Positions 19,129 through 27,438 of a stretch of DNA of 64,000 nt are shown one piece after another. The notes beneath the pieces were generated by a model, which was not told where the DNA came from, searched no databases, and saw only the letters and a list, made by a program, of their open reading frames with translations. How positions within the stretch are numbered: the first letter of the stretch is position 1; each line of letters opens with the position of its first letter. The stretch comes from Micromonospora cathayae (lineage in GTDB: Bacteria > Actinomycetota > Actinomycetes > Mycobacteriales > Micromonosporaceae): positions 1,488,001-1,552,000 of the forward strand of contig NZ_CP118615.1 of NCBI RefSeq assembly GCF_028993575.1, written 5' to 3'. A program made the position numbers and the translations under genes.

Positions 19129-19158
19129 TTATCCACAGGGCGGGGTGGGTTGTCCACA
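19129..19158 (+). promoter_or_regulatory. Two DnaA-box sequences 21 bp apart
   Basis: TTATCCACA at 19129-19137 and TTGTCCACA at 19150-19158 are exact matches to the E. coli and actinomycete DnaA-box consensus. They lie in the same orientation, two helical turns apart, just upstream of the AbiEi/DUF559 gene. No dnaA, dnaN or origin AT-rich unwinding region is nearby, so this is not an obvious oriC. They may bind DnaA for regulation or titration, or belong to the repeat element. Confidence 0.6.
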
Positions 19159-19199
19159 GGGGGTCGTGTGGGCGCGGGTCGGGCGCGAGGGTGGAAGGC

Positions 19200-20132
19200 A
19201 TGGATGCCTTCACCGTGGTGCGGCGGGTCGCGCAGGGTCGTGACGGGGTCGTGACGTTGGCTCAGGCGCAGCAGGCCGGCCTGAGTGCACACGAGATCCA
19301 CCGACTCTGCCGGGCCGGCCGTTGGCGGGTGGTGGCCCGGGGAAGCTACCTGGTGGACGCCGACCGGTACGACGACGTTCCGCGCCGCGCACGTGTCCGG
19401 GCCGCGGTGACGTCCTTCGGGCGGTACGCGGTCGCGGTGCTCGGGACGGCCGCCGAGCTGCACGGAATCGCCGGCCTGGCACGTACGGACGAGATTCACC
19501 TCTCCCTGCCGGGTCCGGCGGCGAGGCCGGCCCGGGCGGCGCATCCCGAGGTGATGGTGCACCAGTTGGTGATCGAGCCGGGGCAGGTCGGTCAGGTGTA
19601 CGGAATTCCCGCCACCGACCCGGTCCGGACCGTCGCCGACCTGGCGCTGCGGACGGACCGTTTCACCGCCGTGTCCCTGCTCGACTCGGCGGTGAACCAG
19701 CAGTTCATGACCGCCGACGACATGCTCGTGATCCCTCGCCTGCTCGGTCGGCGACGAGGGGCCGTGGCGGCACGTCTGTGCCTGGCCGAGGCGGACGGCC
19801 GGGCCCAGTCCCCGTTGGAGACGCGGGTCAGGCTGCGCTGCGTGGACGGCCGGGTCCCGCCGGACGATCTCCAGGTCGAGGTGCGTGACGACGACGGCTA
19901 CCTGCTGGGGGTCGGTGATCTGGGGTGGCGGGCTCGGAGAGTTCTGGCGGAGGCGGACGGCCGGGGGCCGCATGCTGCCCCGGAGGCGGTCTTCGCCGAC
20001 CGCCGTCGACAGAACCGCCTGGTCAACGCCGGCTGGACGGTCCTCCGTTTCACCTGGCAGGACACACTGCACCCGGCCTACGTCCCGGACACCGTCCGAC
20101 AAGCCCTCCGCACCCCACCTCCGCCCCGTTGA
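19200..20132 (+). CDS. AbiEi-like N-terminal domain fused to DUF559 endonuclease-like domain
   Basis: 310 residues. Residues ~1-60 form a winged helix like the AbiEi antitoxin domain (QAGLSAHEIHRLCRAGRWRVVARGSYLV). A middle domain includes VLGTAAELHGIAGL and DPVRTVADLAL. The C-terminal ~75 residues match the DUF559 / Vsr-like PD-(D/E)xK fold: GVGDLGW gives Asp, VLAEADGRG gives Glu-x-Asp, and DRRRQNRLVNAGWTVLRFTWQD follows. It could cut or bind DNA. No cognate AbiEii toxin lies beside it. Its stop codon lies inside the second palindromic element, and the gene with its leader is enclosed by inverted element copies. Confidence 0.82.
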   Translation: MDAFTVVRRVAQGRDGVVTLAQAQQAGLSAHEIHRLCRAGRWRVVARGSYLVDADRYDDVPRRARVRAAVTSFGRYAVAVLGTAAELHGIAGLARTDEIHLSLPGPAARPARAAHPEVMVHQLVIEPGQVGQVYGIPATDPVRTVADLALRTDRFTAVSLLDSAVNQQFMTADDMLVIPRLLGRRRGAVAARLCLAEADGRAQSPLETRVRLRCVDGRVPPDDLQVEVRDDDGYLLGVGDLGWRARRVLAEADGRGPHAAPEAVFADRRRQNRLVNAGWTVLRFTWQDTLHPAYVPDTVRQALRTPPPPR

Positions 20133-20195
20133 CCATGAAGTTGGTGGCGCGACACGCCGACGCGTAGGACAACAACTTCATGATCAACGGGGCGG
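20121..20195. repeat. Palindromic element copy 2, inverted relative to copy 1
   Basis: The 28-nt arm at 20121-20148 pairs with 20168-20195 with three mismatches. Its reverse complement shares TTGATCATGAAGTTGTTGTC and the loop sequence TCGGCGTGTC with copy 1, so the two elements form a larger inverted repeat around the AbiEi/DUF559 gene. It covers that gene's stop and ends 28 nt before purD. Confidence 0.88.
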
Positions 20196-20222
20196 AGGTG
20201 GGGGTCGGTAGGATCGGGGGTC

Positions 20223-21470
20223 GTGCGGGTACTTCTTGTGGGTGGTGGGGGGCGGGAGCATGCGCTCGCGCTCGGGTTGGCTGCCGATCCGTCGGTGGCG
20301 CGGCTGATCGCGGCACCGGGGAATCCGGGGATCGCGGGGGTGGCGGAGCTGCGGCAGGTGGACGTCACCGATCCGGCCGCCGTGGCCGCGTTGGCCGTGG
20401 AGAACGCCGTCGACCTGGTGGTGATCGGCCCGGAGGCCCCGCTGGTCGCCGGGGTCGCCGACGCGGTACGCGCCAAGGGCGTCGCCTGCTTCGGGCCGTC
20501 CGCCGAGGCCGCCCGGCTGGAGGGTTCCAAGACGTTCGCCAAGGACGTGATGACCGCCGCCGCGGTGCCCACCGCGCGGGCGTACACCTGCACCGACGAG
20601 GCGGAGACCGCGAAGGCGCTGGACGAGTTCGGCCCGCCGTACGTGGTGAAGAACGACGGACTGGCCGCCGGCAAGGGCGTGGTGGTCACCGAAGACCGGG
20701 CCGCCGCGCTGGCCCACGCCGCCGAGTGCGGACGGGTGGTGGTCGAGGAGTACCTCGCCGGCCCGGAGGTGTCGCTGTTCGTGGTGACCGACGGCGAGGC
20801 GGCGGTGCCGCTCCTGCCGGCGCAGGACTTCAAGCGGGTCGGTGACGGCGACACCGGTCCCAACACCGGCGGCATGGGGGCGTACGCGCCACTGCCCTGG
20901 GCTCCGTCCGGCCTGGTGGACGAGGTGATGGCGGACGTCGTGCACCCGACGCTGGTCGAGATGCGCCGCCGGGGTACCCCGTTCGCCGGTCTCCTCTACG
21001 TCGGGTTGGCGATCACCGCGGCCGGGCCCCGGGTGATCGAGTTCAACGCCCGCTTCGGTGACCCGGAGACCCAGGTGGTGCTCGCCCTGCTCGAGTCACC
21101 GCTCGGCGGGCTGCTGCACGCGGCGGCCACCGGCACCCTCGCCGCACATCCGCCGCTGCGGTGGCGGGACGGGTCCGCGGTGACCGTGGTGGTCGCCGCC
21201 GAGAACTACCCGGGCAGCCCGCGTACCGGGGACGTGATCACCGGCGGTGAGCTTCCGGGCGTGATTCACGCCGGCACCCGTCGGGGCGAGGACGGCAGTC
21301 TGCGTTCGGCCGGTGGCCGGGTGCTCTGTGCCACGGCCACCGGTGCCGACCTGGCCACCGCCCGGGACGCGGCGTACGCGCTGGTCGACTCGGTCGAGTT
21401 GGCCGGCTCGCACCACCGGCGGGACATCGCGGCGGCAGCCGTCCGGGGGGAGATCCACCTACCGAGGTGA
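20223..21470 (+). CDS. purD: Phosphoribosylamine-glycine ligase
   Basis: 415 residues from a GTG, VRVLLVGGGGREHAL. ATP-grasp enzyme making GAR from phosphoribosylamine, glycine and ATP in IMP synthesis. Diagnostic regions are GPEAPLVAGVAD, KNDGLAAGKGVVV, DTGPNTGGMGAYAP and IEFNARFGDPETQ. It stands alone, directly after a palindromic element whose stem may insulate it from upstream transcription. Confidence 0.97.
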   Translation: MRVLLVGGGGREHALALGLAADPSVARLIAAPGNPGIAGVAELRQVDVTDPAAVAALAVENAVDLVVIGPEAPLVAGVADAVRAKGVACFGPSAEAARLEGSKTFAKDVMTAAAVPTARAYTCTDEAETAKALDEFGPPYVVKNDGLAAGKGVVVTEDRAAALAHAAECGRVVVEEYLAGPEVSLFVVTDGEAAVPLLPAQDFKRVGDGDTGPNTGGMGAYAPLPWAPSGLVDEVMADVVHPTLVEMRRRGTPFAGLLYVGLAITAAGPRVIEFNARFGDPETQVVLALLESPLGGLLHAAATGTLAAHPPLRWRDGSAVTVVVAAENYPGSPRTGDVITGGELPGVIHAGTRRGEDGSLRSAGGRVLCATATGADLATARDAAYALVDSVELAGSHHRRDIAAAAVRGEIHLPR

Positions 21471-21521
21471 ACGTCGGCGAGCAGCAGGGACCGGTCCGGC
21501 GGTCGAGCTGGCCGGCGGCGG

Positions 21522-23048
21522 TCAGCGGGGGCGGGTCATCCGGTCCAGCAGGTTGGCGGTGGCCCGTTGGATCCGTTCGTCCCGGTGGCCGGCACGGTCG
21601 AGGGCCATCGTCCAGTACAGCGTGGCGGCGGCGAAGACCACCCCACCCTGTGGGGTCTCGTAGACGTGGGTGTTCTGTACCCGCCACAGCCCGGCCCGGT
21701 TCTGGTACGCGCTGGCGCTGAGCGTCGTACCGGTGCCGCCGACCGGCTCCGGGTAGCCTGCGGTGCGGCCGTCGGCTTCGCCACCGACCAGGGCGGGAAT
21801 CCGGTCGCCGTCGGCCAGCCCGGTGCCGGCCCAGAACCAGTGTCCGGCCGAGCTGACCACCAGCGGCTGCGGGGTGGGGACGATGCCGTTGTACTGGACG
21901 CCGAGCAGTCCCTGTTCGGCGGTGCTGCCGTCCGGGGCGACGCTGCGCCAGTAGGTGGTCGGGCCGGCGGCGTCCGACCACGGGTCCGGTGACGTCTTGT
22001 GGCAGGTGAGCAGCCGGGCGGGGCGTCCGTCCGCCGTCGACCGGAGCCGGACGTGCCAGTAGACGCTGTTCGCGGCGAGGAAGGCCAGGCTGGTCCCGGC
22101 GGTCACCGCGCGTTCCGCCGCGAGGCGCATGGGCCGTGACCAGTATTCGTCGTGTCCGCTGAAGACGATGCCCCGGTACCGGGCCGGGTCGAGCCGGCCG
22201 AGGTGCAGGTCCTCGCTGGTGGCGTAGGTGACGTCGTAGTTGTTGCGTTCCGCCCACCGGATGAAGTCGTGGTCCCGGTCGAGGTGCTTGGGCCAGCCCT
22301 GGTGGGCGTACGGGCGGTCGAACGAGACCTCCAGGGCGCGCCGGTCGTAGTCCAGCATCCCGGCGCGGTACCCGTAGTAGAGACTCCGGCCGGAGACCTG
22401 GTCCATCGGCCACTGGTTGTACGCCTGGTAGGTGGTGAAGGGCAGGACCACGCAGAGCGCGGCGGCCCGCCGGTCGTCCCGGACCACGAAGGGGGTGTAG
22501 CCGCGCCAGCCGTCGGCCGAGGTGAAGATCGCCTGGTAGAGGCCGGAAATCCAGTCGTCGGGGATGCGCAGGGTCCAGGAGACCGGCCAGCGGCAGACCA
22601 GCGTCCCGGTGCGCGGGTCGGGGGCGGGCACCGGTGCCGGTCGTCCGGTCAGCTCCGAACTCGTCAGCAGCTCCCGGGCGCCGGCCCCGTCGTACCAACC
22701 GAGGCGGACGATCGAGATCCGGTACGCCCCGGCGGGCTGGACCGCGACATGGAAGTCGATGGTCTGGCCGTGCGCGACGCTGGTCACCGAGGCGTACCCC
22801 TGGATCTGGCGGTGGCGGTCGTCGACGCCCGGCCGGCGGTCGTCGGTGGGCGGCCAGGGCCGGCCGGCGGACCTGTTCTCCTGCTCGACCGGGGTGGGGG
22901 TCGGGGTGGGGGCTCCCCACCGGTCCCGGACGGTCTCGGCGCGCCGGGCCGTCGGGTTCGGCCAGAGGGCGCCGGCGGTGGCTGCGGTGGCTGCGGACGC
23001 GCCGAAGGTGAGCAGGCCGAGGGCCCGACGCCGACGCACACCTGCCAT
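21522..23048 (-). CDS. Secreted protein related to the N,N-dimethylformamidase large subunit C-terminal domain
   Basis: 508 residues from ATG 23048 (GGAGGAGCCGCCC upstream). The N-terminus MAGVRRRRALGLLTFGASAATAATAG has an RR pair before a hydrophobic stretch and suggests Tat or Sec export. The body contains DFHVAVQPAGAYRISIVRLGWYDGAGAR (beta sandwich) and the DmfB-like core with VLPFTTYQAYNQW, FSGHDEYWSRPMR and ANSVYWHVRL. Homologues are common, secreted and uncharacterised in actinomycetes. Amidase activity is not established, so I would call it a DmfB-like secreted protein. Confidence 0.82.
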   Translation of the reverse strand: MAGVRRRRALGLLTFGASAATAATAGALWPNPTARRAETVRDRWGAPTPTPTPVEQENRSAGRPWPPTDDRRPGVDDRHRQIQGYASVTSVAHGQTIDFHVAVQPAGAYRISIVRLGWYDGAGARELLTSSELTGRPAPVPAPDPRTGTLVCRWPVSWTLRIPDDWISGLYQAIFTSADGWRGYTPFVVRDDRRAAALCVVLPFTTYQAYNQWPMDQVSGRSLYYGYRAGMLDYDRRALEVSFDRPYAHQGWPKHLDRDHDFIRWAERNNYDVTYATSEDLHLGRLDPARYRGIVFSGHDEYWSRPMRLAAERAVTAGTSLAFLAANSVYWHVRLRSTADGRPARLLTCHKTSPDPWSDAAGPTTYWRSVAPDGSTAEQGLLGVQYNGIVPTPQPLVVSSAGHWFWAGTGLADGDRIPALVGGEADGRTAGYPEPVGGTGTTLSASAYQNRAGLWRVQNTHVYETPQGGVVFAAATLYWTMALDRAGHRDERIQRATANLLDRMTRPR

Positions 23049-23127
23049 GGGCGGCTCCTCCTGCAAGCGGTACAGAGGGGGAAGAAAGCGCCCGAAGATA
23101 CCACTGTGGACGGTGGTGACCGCCGTC

Positions 23128-24729
23128 TCAGTCGTAGTGGCTGCGCAGCTCCCGGGCCAGGACCTTACCGGTGGCGTTGCGCGGCAGATGGCTCACGAAG
23201 ATCACGTCCCGGGGTACGGAGAACCGGGCCAGGTGGTGCCGGACGTGGTCGCGGACCGCGTCGGCGTCGAGGGTCCGGTCGGGGTGCAGGCTGAGGAAGG
23301 CGGCGAGCCGCTGGCCGTACTCGTCGTCCGGTACCCCGAGCACCGCGACCTCGCGGACCTCGGGTAGCCGGGCGATCAGGTCCTCCACCTCGGCGGGGAA
23401 GACGTTCTCGCCACCGGAGACGATCATGTCGTCGGCGCGGCCGTCGACGAAGAGCCGCCCGTCGCCGTCGATCCGTCCCAGGTCACCGGTGTCGAGCAGG
23501 CCGTCGTGGCTGGCCCGGCCGGCCCCGGAGGTGTACCCCTCGAAGAGCATCCCGTTGCCGACGAAGATCCGCCCGACCTGCCCGGTCGGGACCGGTCGGC
23601 CCTCGTCGTCGAGGATCGCCAGCCGGGTGCCGTGCGGTGGCCGGCCCGCCGTGGTGGGGTGGGCGCGCAGGTCGGCGGGGGTGGCGATGGAGGCCCAGGA
23701 GACCTCGGTCGAGCCGTACAGGTTGTAGACGACGTCCCCGTAGGCGTCCATGAAGGTGTTGGCCAGCCCGCCGGGCAGCGCCGACCCGCTGACCGCGACC
23801 ACCCGCAGTGGCGGGCGCGGGTGCGGCGGCGGCACCTCCAGCAACCGTTGCAGCATCACCGGTACGGCGAACAGCGCGTCGCAGCGGTGGGCGACGAGCG
23901 CGGCCAGTGTGCCGGCCGGGTCGAACCGGCGGTGCAGCACGATGGTGGCGCGCAGCGCGAACGACACCTGGAGGGCGGCGTACCCCCAGGTGTGGAAGAG
24001 CGGCGCGGCGATCATGATGCGGTTCCGGACGTGCAGCGGGATCGGGTCGATGATCGAGACCAGCGGACCGAAGCCGGTCGGGTTGCGCCGCTGTGCCCCC
24101 TTCGGCGCGCCGGTGGTGCCGGAGGTGAGCACGATGGTCCGGCCGTCCCGGGGCGGCGGGCGCAGCCCGCCCGGTATCGCTCGCCTTCCCCCGGGCCGTG
24201 GCGCACGACCGGCCCCGGCGACCAGTTCGGCGTGCTGTCGTTCGTCGATGCGCCGCACCTCGGCCGGCAGGCCGAGGGTCCGGTCGGTGAACTCGGTGTC
24301 GTGGACCAGCACCCGCAGCCGCTGCTCCCCGGCGACGGTGACCAGCTGGCCGGCGGAGAGCCCGGTGTTGACCAGTACCGCGTCCGCGCCGAGCAGGGTG
24401 GTCGCCACCATGGTCTCGATCAGGCCGGGATGGTTGCGGCCGAGCACCCCGACCCGGTCGCCGGCCCGTACGCCGGCCACCGACCGTAGGCCCCGGGCCA
24501 GCCGCTCGGCCCGGTCGAGCAGGTCGGCGTAGCTGGTCTCCCGGCCGTCCTGGTCGACGACCGCGACGCGGCCGGGATCCCGGGCGGCCGCCTGGCGCAG
24601 CTCCCCGGCGAGGCTGAACCCCCACTTCCGCAGTGCGTTGAGCTGGGCCGCCACCCGGACCGGTGGGCCGGGCGCGAGCAGCCCGCGCCGGATGAGCGTG
24701 GCGACGACGAACGGCAGGTCGGTCGGCAA
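23128..24729 (-). CDS. AMP-binding acyl-CoA synthetase (FadD-like)
   Basis: 533 residues, probable TTG start. The ANL fold has the P-loop TIVLTSGTTGAPKG, NLYGSTEVSW, the LLDTGDLGRID hinge Asp and C-terminal PRNATGKVLARELR with the catalytic Lys. It activates a fatty or other carboxylic acid to its CoA thioester via an acyl-adenylate. It is co-directional with the acyl-CoA dehydrogenase and SCP2 genes but separated by 207 bp of repeated spacer. Confidence 0.9.
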   Translation of the reverse strand: MPTDLPFVVATLIRRGLLAPGPPVRVAAQLNALRKWGFSLAGELRQAAARDPGRVAVVDQDGRETSYADLLDRAERLARGLRSVAGVRAGDRVGVLGRNHPGLIETMVATTLLGADAVLVNTGLSAGQLVTVAGEQRLRVLVHDTEFTDRTLGLPAEVRRIDERQHAELVAGAGRAPRPGGRRAIPGGLRPPPRDGRTIVLTSGTTGAPKGAQRRNPTGFGPLVSIIDPIPLHVRNRIMIAAPLFHTWGYAALQVSFALRATIVLHRRFDPAGTLAALVAHRCDALFAVPVMLQRLLEVPPPHPRPPLRVVAVSGSALPGGLANTFMDAYGDVVYNLYGSTEVSWASIATPADLRAHPTTAGRPPHGTRLAILDDEGRPVPTGQVGRIFVGNGMLFEGYTSGAGRASHDGLLDTGDLGRIDGDGRLFVDGRADDMIVSGGENVFPAEVEDLIARLPEVREVAVLGVPDDEYGQRLAAFLSLHPDRTLDADAVRDHVRHHLARFSVPRDVIFVSHLPRNATGKVLARELRSHYD

Positions 24730-24781
24730 GGGAGTGACCCCCTTCTGGCGTCCGGTGGGTACCGGATGGACCGCTTCCGCC

Positions 24782-24829
24782 GGACCGAGGGCCCGTCGGA
24801 CCGAGGGCCCGTCGGACCGAGGGCCCGTC
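24782..24829. repeat. Three exact 16-bp tandem repeats
   Basis: GGACCGAGGGCCCGTC three times in a row, followed by degenerate relatives up to about 24930, in the spacer between the acyl-CoA dehydrogenase and ligase genes. The unit contains the palindrome GGGCCC. Confidence 0.85.
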
Positions 24830-24936
24830 GTATCGGCGACTCGGCGCGCCGAGGGCCCGCCGCATCGGCGGTCCAGCGCGCCGAGGGCTCAGCGGACCTT
24901 CGGCTCAGCGTGCCGGCGGGGCAGCGGACCTGCGGT

Positions 24937-26169
24937 TCAGCGGATCTGGACGCCGGAGATGGCGCGGGAGATGACCAGTCGCTGGATCTCCGAGGTGCCC
25001 TCGAAGATGGTGTAGATCTTGGCGTCCCGGTACCAGCGTTCGACCGGGTGGTCGCGGAGGAAACCGGCCCCGCCGAGCAGCTGTACCGCCTTCTCGGTGA
25101 CCGCGACGGCCACCTCGCCCGCCTTCAGCTTGGACATCGAGCCCTCACCGGCGGCGAACGGCTTGTCGTTGCGGCCCATCCAGGAGGCCCGCCAGACCAG
25201 CAGCCGGGCGGCGTCGATCTCCATCTTCATGTCGGCCAGCGCGAACGCGACCGCCTGGTTGGTGATGATCGGCCGACCGAACTGGACCCGTTCCTTGGCG
25301 TACTCCAGGGCGTACTCGTAGGCGGCGCGGGCCACTCCGATCGCCTGCGCGCCGACGGTGGGCCGGGACAGTTCAAAGGTCCGCATCGCGGCCTGGCCGC
25401 CGGAGGAGCGCTGGCCGGAGGAGCGTTGCCCGGAGCGGGCCCGGTCGAGCCGGGCCAGCAGGGCGTCCCGCCCGCCGAGCAGGCAACTGCCCGGTACGCG
25501 TACCTCGTCGAGGAAGACGTCGGCGGTGTGGGATGCGCGCAGCCCGAGTTTGCGCAGCTTGCGGGTGGCGTGCAGCCCTTTCGTTCCGGGCGGTACGACG
25601 AACGCGGCCTGGCCGCGCGAGCCGAGTTCGGGCTCGACCGAGGCGGTGACCACGTGCACGCCGGCGATCCCGCCGTTGGTGGCGTACGCCTTCTGCCCGC
25701 GCAGCACCCACTCGTCGCGGGCCTCGTCGTAGACCGCCCGGGTCCGCATGGCGGCGACGTCGGAGCCGGCCTCGGGTTCGGTGGAGCAGAACGCGGCGAC
25801 GGCCGGGGACTCGGCGTCGCCGAAGCACTGGGGCACCCACTCGACGAGCTGTTCGGGGGTGCCGGAGCCGTAGATGGCGGCGACGGCGAGGGAGGTGCCG
25901 AAGATGCTGAGCCCGATGCCGGCGTCACCCCAGAAGAGTTCTTCGCTGGCGATCGGGAGGGAGAGGCCGGTGGGGTCACCCCAGCAGGTGACGAGGAACT
26001 CGAAGCCGTAGAGGCCGACCTTGGCCGCCTCGGTGATGACCGGCCAGGGGGTTTCCTCGCGTTCGTCCCACTCGGCCGCGGCCGGGCGCACGACCTCAGC
26101 GGCGAAGCCGTGCACCCAGTCGCGGAGGTCCCGCTGTTCCTCGTTCAGGTCGAGCGAGAACTCGGCCAT
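24937..26169 (-). CDS. Acyl-CoA dehydrogenase
   Basis: 410 residues. FAD-dependent first step of beta-oxidation. Family motifs are AAFCSTEPEAGSDVAAM, GQKAYATNGG, YAKERVQFGRPI and YTIFEGTSEIQR, where the Glu aligns with the catalytic base of MCAD-type enzymes. A short insertion with SGQRSSGQRSSGGQ near residue 250 is unusual and looks like slippage of a 7-residue repeat. It begins 2 nt after the SCP2 gene stop, so the two are one operon, divergent from the TetR gene. Confidence 0.93.
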   Translation of the reverse strand: MAEFSLDLNEEQRDLRDWVHGFAAEVVRPAAAEWDEREETPWPVITEAAKVGLYGFEFLVTCWGDPTGLSLPIASEELFWGDAGIGLSIFGTSLAVAAIYGSGTPEQLVEWVPQCFGDAESPAVAAFCSTEPEAGSDVAAMRTRAVYDEARDEWVLRGQKAYATNGGIAGVHVVTASVEPELGSRGQAAFVVPPGTKGLHATRKLRKLGLRASHTADVFLDEVRVPGSCLLGGRDALLARLDRARSGQRSSGQRSSGGQAAMRTFELSRPTVGAQAIGVARAAYEYALEYAKERVQFGRPIITNQAVAFALADMKMEIDAARLLVWRASWMGRNDKPFAAGEGSMSKLKAGEVAVAVTEKAVQLLGGAGFLRDHPVERWYRDAKIYTIFEGTSEIQRLVISRAISGVQIR

Positions 26170-26171
26170 GG

Positions 26172-26624
26172 TCAGGCCTTGGGGATGTCGAACAGGTTGG
26201 GGATGTTGGCGGCCAGGCCCAGGTCGCCCTTGGCCTTGAGCTTGCCGGTCATGAACATCATGGCCGGGTTGCCGTTGCCGGAGACGATCTTGAGGAACTC
26301 GACCGGCCCGAGGGTCAGGCTCAGCTTCGGGTCCCGCTGCGGGGTCGGGTTGACCACGCAGGTGCCGTTCTCGATGACGACCTCGTAGGTGTCGGTCGCC
26401 CCGCCGGGGCCGCCGGTGATGTTCCAGTGCAGGACGGCGTTGGTGGAGCCGGCCTTCTCCGGCCGGAAGATCGTCGGCATCCGGTTGAAGACCTCGTCGA
26501 GGATCTTGCCCCGGTGCTCGCCCGCCATGATCTCGGCGATCTGCTTGTCCGGCGTGGACTTGACCAGCTTGGCGAACTCCTTGGGGCCGACCGACGCGAA
26601 CGTGGCCGGGTCGAACTCAGTCAT
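26172..26624 (-). CDS. SCP2 sterol/lipid-transfer domain protein
   Basis: 150 residues, single SCP2-like domain (PTIFRPEKAGSTNAVLHWNITGG, PKLSLTLGPVEFLKIVSGNGNPAMMFMTGKLKAKGDL). It probably carries acyl or lipid substrates for the acyl-CoA dehydrogenase encoded 2 nt downstream. It is the first gene of the operon and faces the TetR regulator across 72 bp. Confidence 0.88.
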   Translation of the reverse strand: MTEFDPATFASVGPKEFAKLVKSTPDKQIAEIMAGEHRGKILDEVFNRMPTIFRPEKAGSTNAVLHWNITGGPGGATDTYEVVIENGTCVVNPTPQRDPKLSLTLGPVEFLKIVSGNGNPAMMFMTGKLKAKGDLGLAANIPNLFDIPKA

Positions 26625-26652
26625 GGGGCTACCTTCCGGACGGATCGACTTG

Positions 26653-26684
26653 CCTACTCTGGCGTAACCTTACGCACGGGTAGG
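26653..26684. promoter_or_regulatory. 32-bp nested dyad, probable TetR operator
   Basis: CCTAC (26653-26657) and GTAGG (26680-26684), together with GCGTAA (26662-26667) and TTACGC (26670-26675), share one centre at 26668.5. The site fills the middle of the 72-bp divergent spacer between the SCP2 operon and the TetR gene, the expected place for an autoregulatory operator. Confidence 0.72.
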
Positions 26685-26696
26685 TATGCTCGCAAG

Positions 26697-27344
26697 GTGT
26701 CCAGCCCACCCACCCCGCCCGCCTTCCGCCGGCTGCCCCGGGCCGTCCGCGAGCAGCAGATGCTCGACGCGGCCGTGCGAGCCTTCTCACGCAGGGGATT
26801 CCATGCTGCCAGCATGGACGAGATCGCCGAGGACGCCGGCATCTCCAAACCGATGGTGTACGCCTATCTCGGCACGAAGGAAGAACTCTTCGTGGCCTGC
26901 CTGCACCGGGAGGGCACCCGGATGGTGGAGGCGATCGCCGGGGCGGCCGCCCCCGACCTGCCCGCCGACGAGCGGCTCTGGCGGGGGCTGCGGGCCTTCT
27001 TCGGGTTCGTCGGCCGGCACCGCGACGGCTGGGTCGTGCTCTACCGGCAGGCCCGGGGCGAGCAGCCGTTCGCCCGGGAACTCGCCACCATGCGCGGCAA
27101 GCTGGTCGAGGTGGTCGCCGGCATGCTCGACCACGCGCTGCGCGCCCGGGGCCGCGAGGTCCGCGAAACCGACCTGGAAGTGGTCGCGTACGCGCTGGTC
27201 GGGGCGAGCGAGTCGCTGGCCGACTGGCTCGCCGACCACCCCGAGGCGGACCCGGAGAAGACCGCCACCCGGATGATGAACGTCGCCTGGCTGGGCGCGG
27301 ACCAACTCCTGCGCGGCATCACCTGGCGGCCCACCGACCGGTGA
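26697..27344 (+). CDS. TetR-family transcriptional regulator
   Basis: 215 residues from GTG 26697. The N-terminal helix-turn-helix is at about residues 15-60 (QQMLDAAVRAFSRRGFHAASMDEIAEDAGISKPMVYAYLGTKEELF, quoted as a region), followed by the all-helical ligand domain. It is divergently transcribed from the SCP2/acyl-CoA dehydrogenase operon with a nested palindrome in the shared spacer. It probably represses that operon and itself and senses an acyl-CoA or fatty acid. Confidence 0.9.
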   Translation: MSSPPTPPAFRRLPRAVREQQMLDAAVRAFSRRGFHAASMDEIAEDAGISKPMVYAYLGTKEELFVACLHREGTRMVEAIAGAAAPDLPADERLWRGLRAFFGFVGRHRDGWVVLYRQARGEQPFARELATMRGKLVEVVAGMLDHALRARGREVRETDLEVVAYALVGASESLADWLADHPEADPEKTATRMMNVAWLGADQLLRGITWRPTDR

Positions 27345-27438
27345 GCAGGCCCGCCCCGGGTGCGGGCACCGGGAGCACCGGTGCGGCACGGCCGCCCAGA
27401 GTCGCCCGTGGGGTACGGCTGCCGGGAGTGTCGGTGGG

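Noticed and set aside
19129..19158. Chromosomal origin of replication
   Set aside because: Two DnaA boxes only, no cluster of boxes, no A+T-rich unwinding element and no dnaA/dnaN/gyrB nearby.
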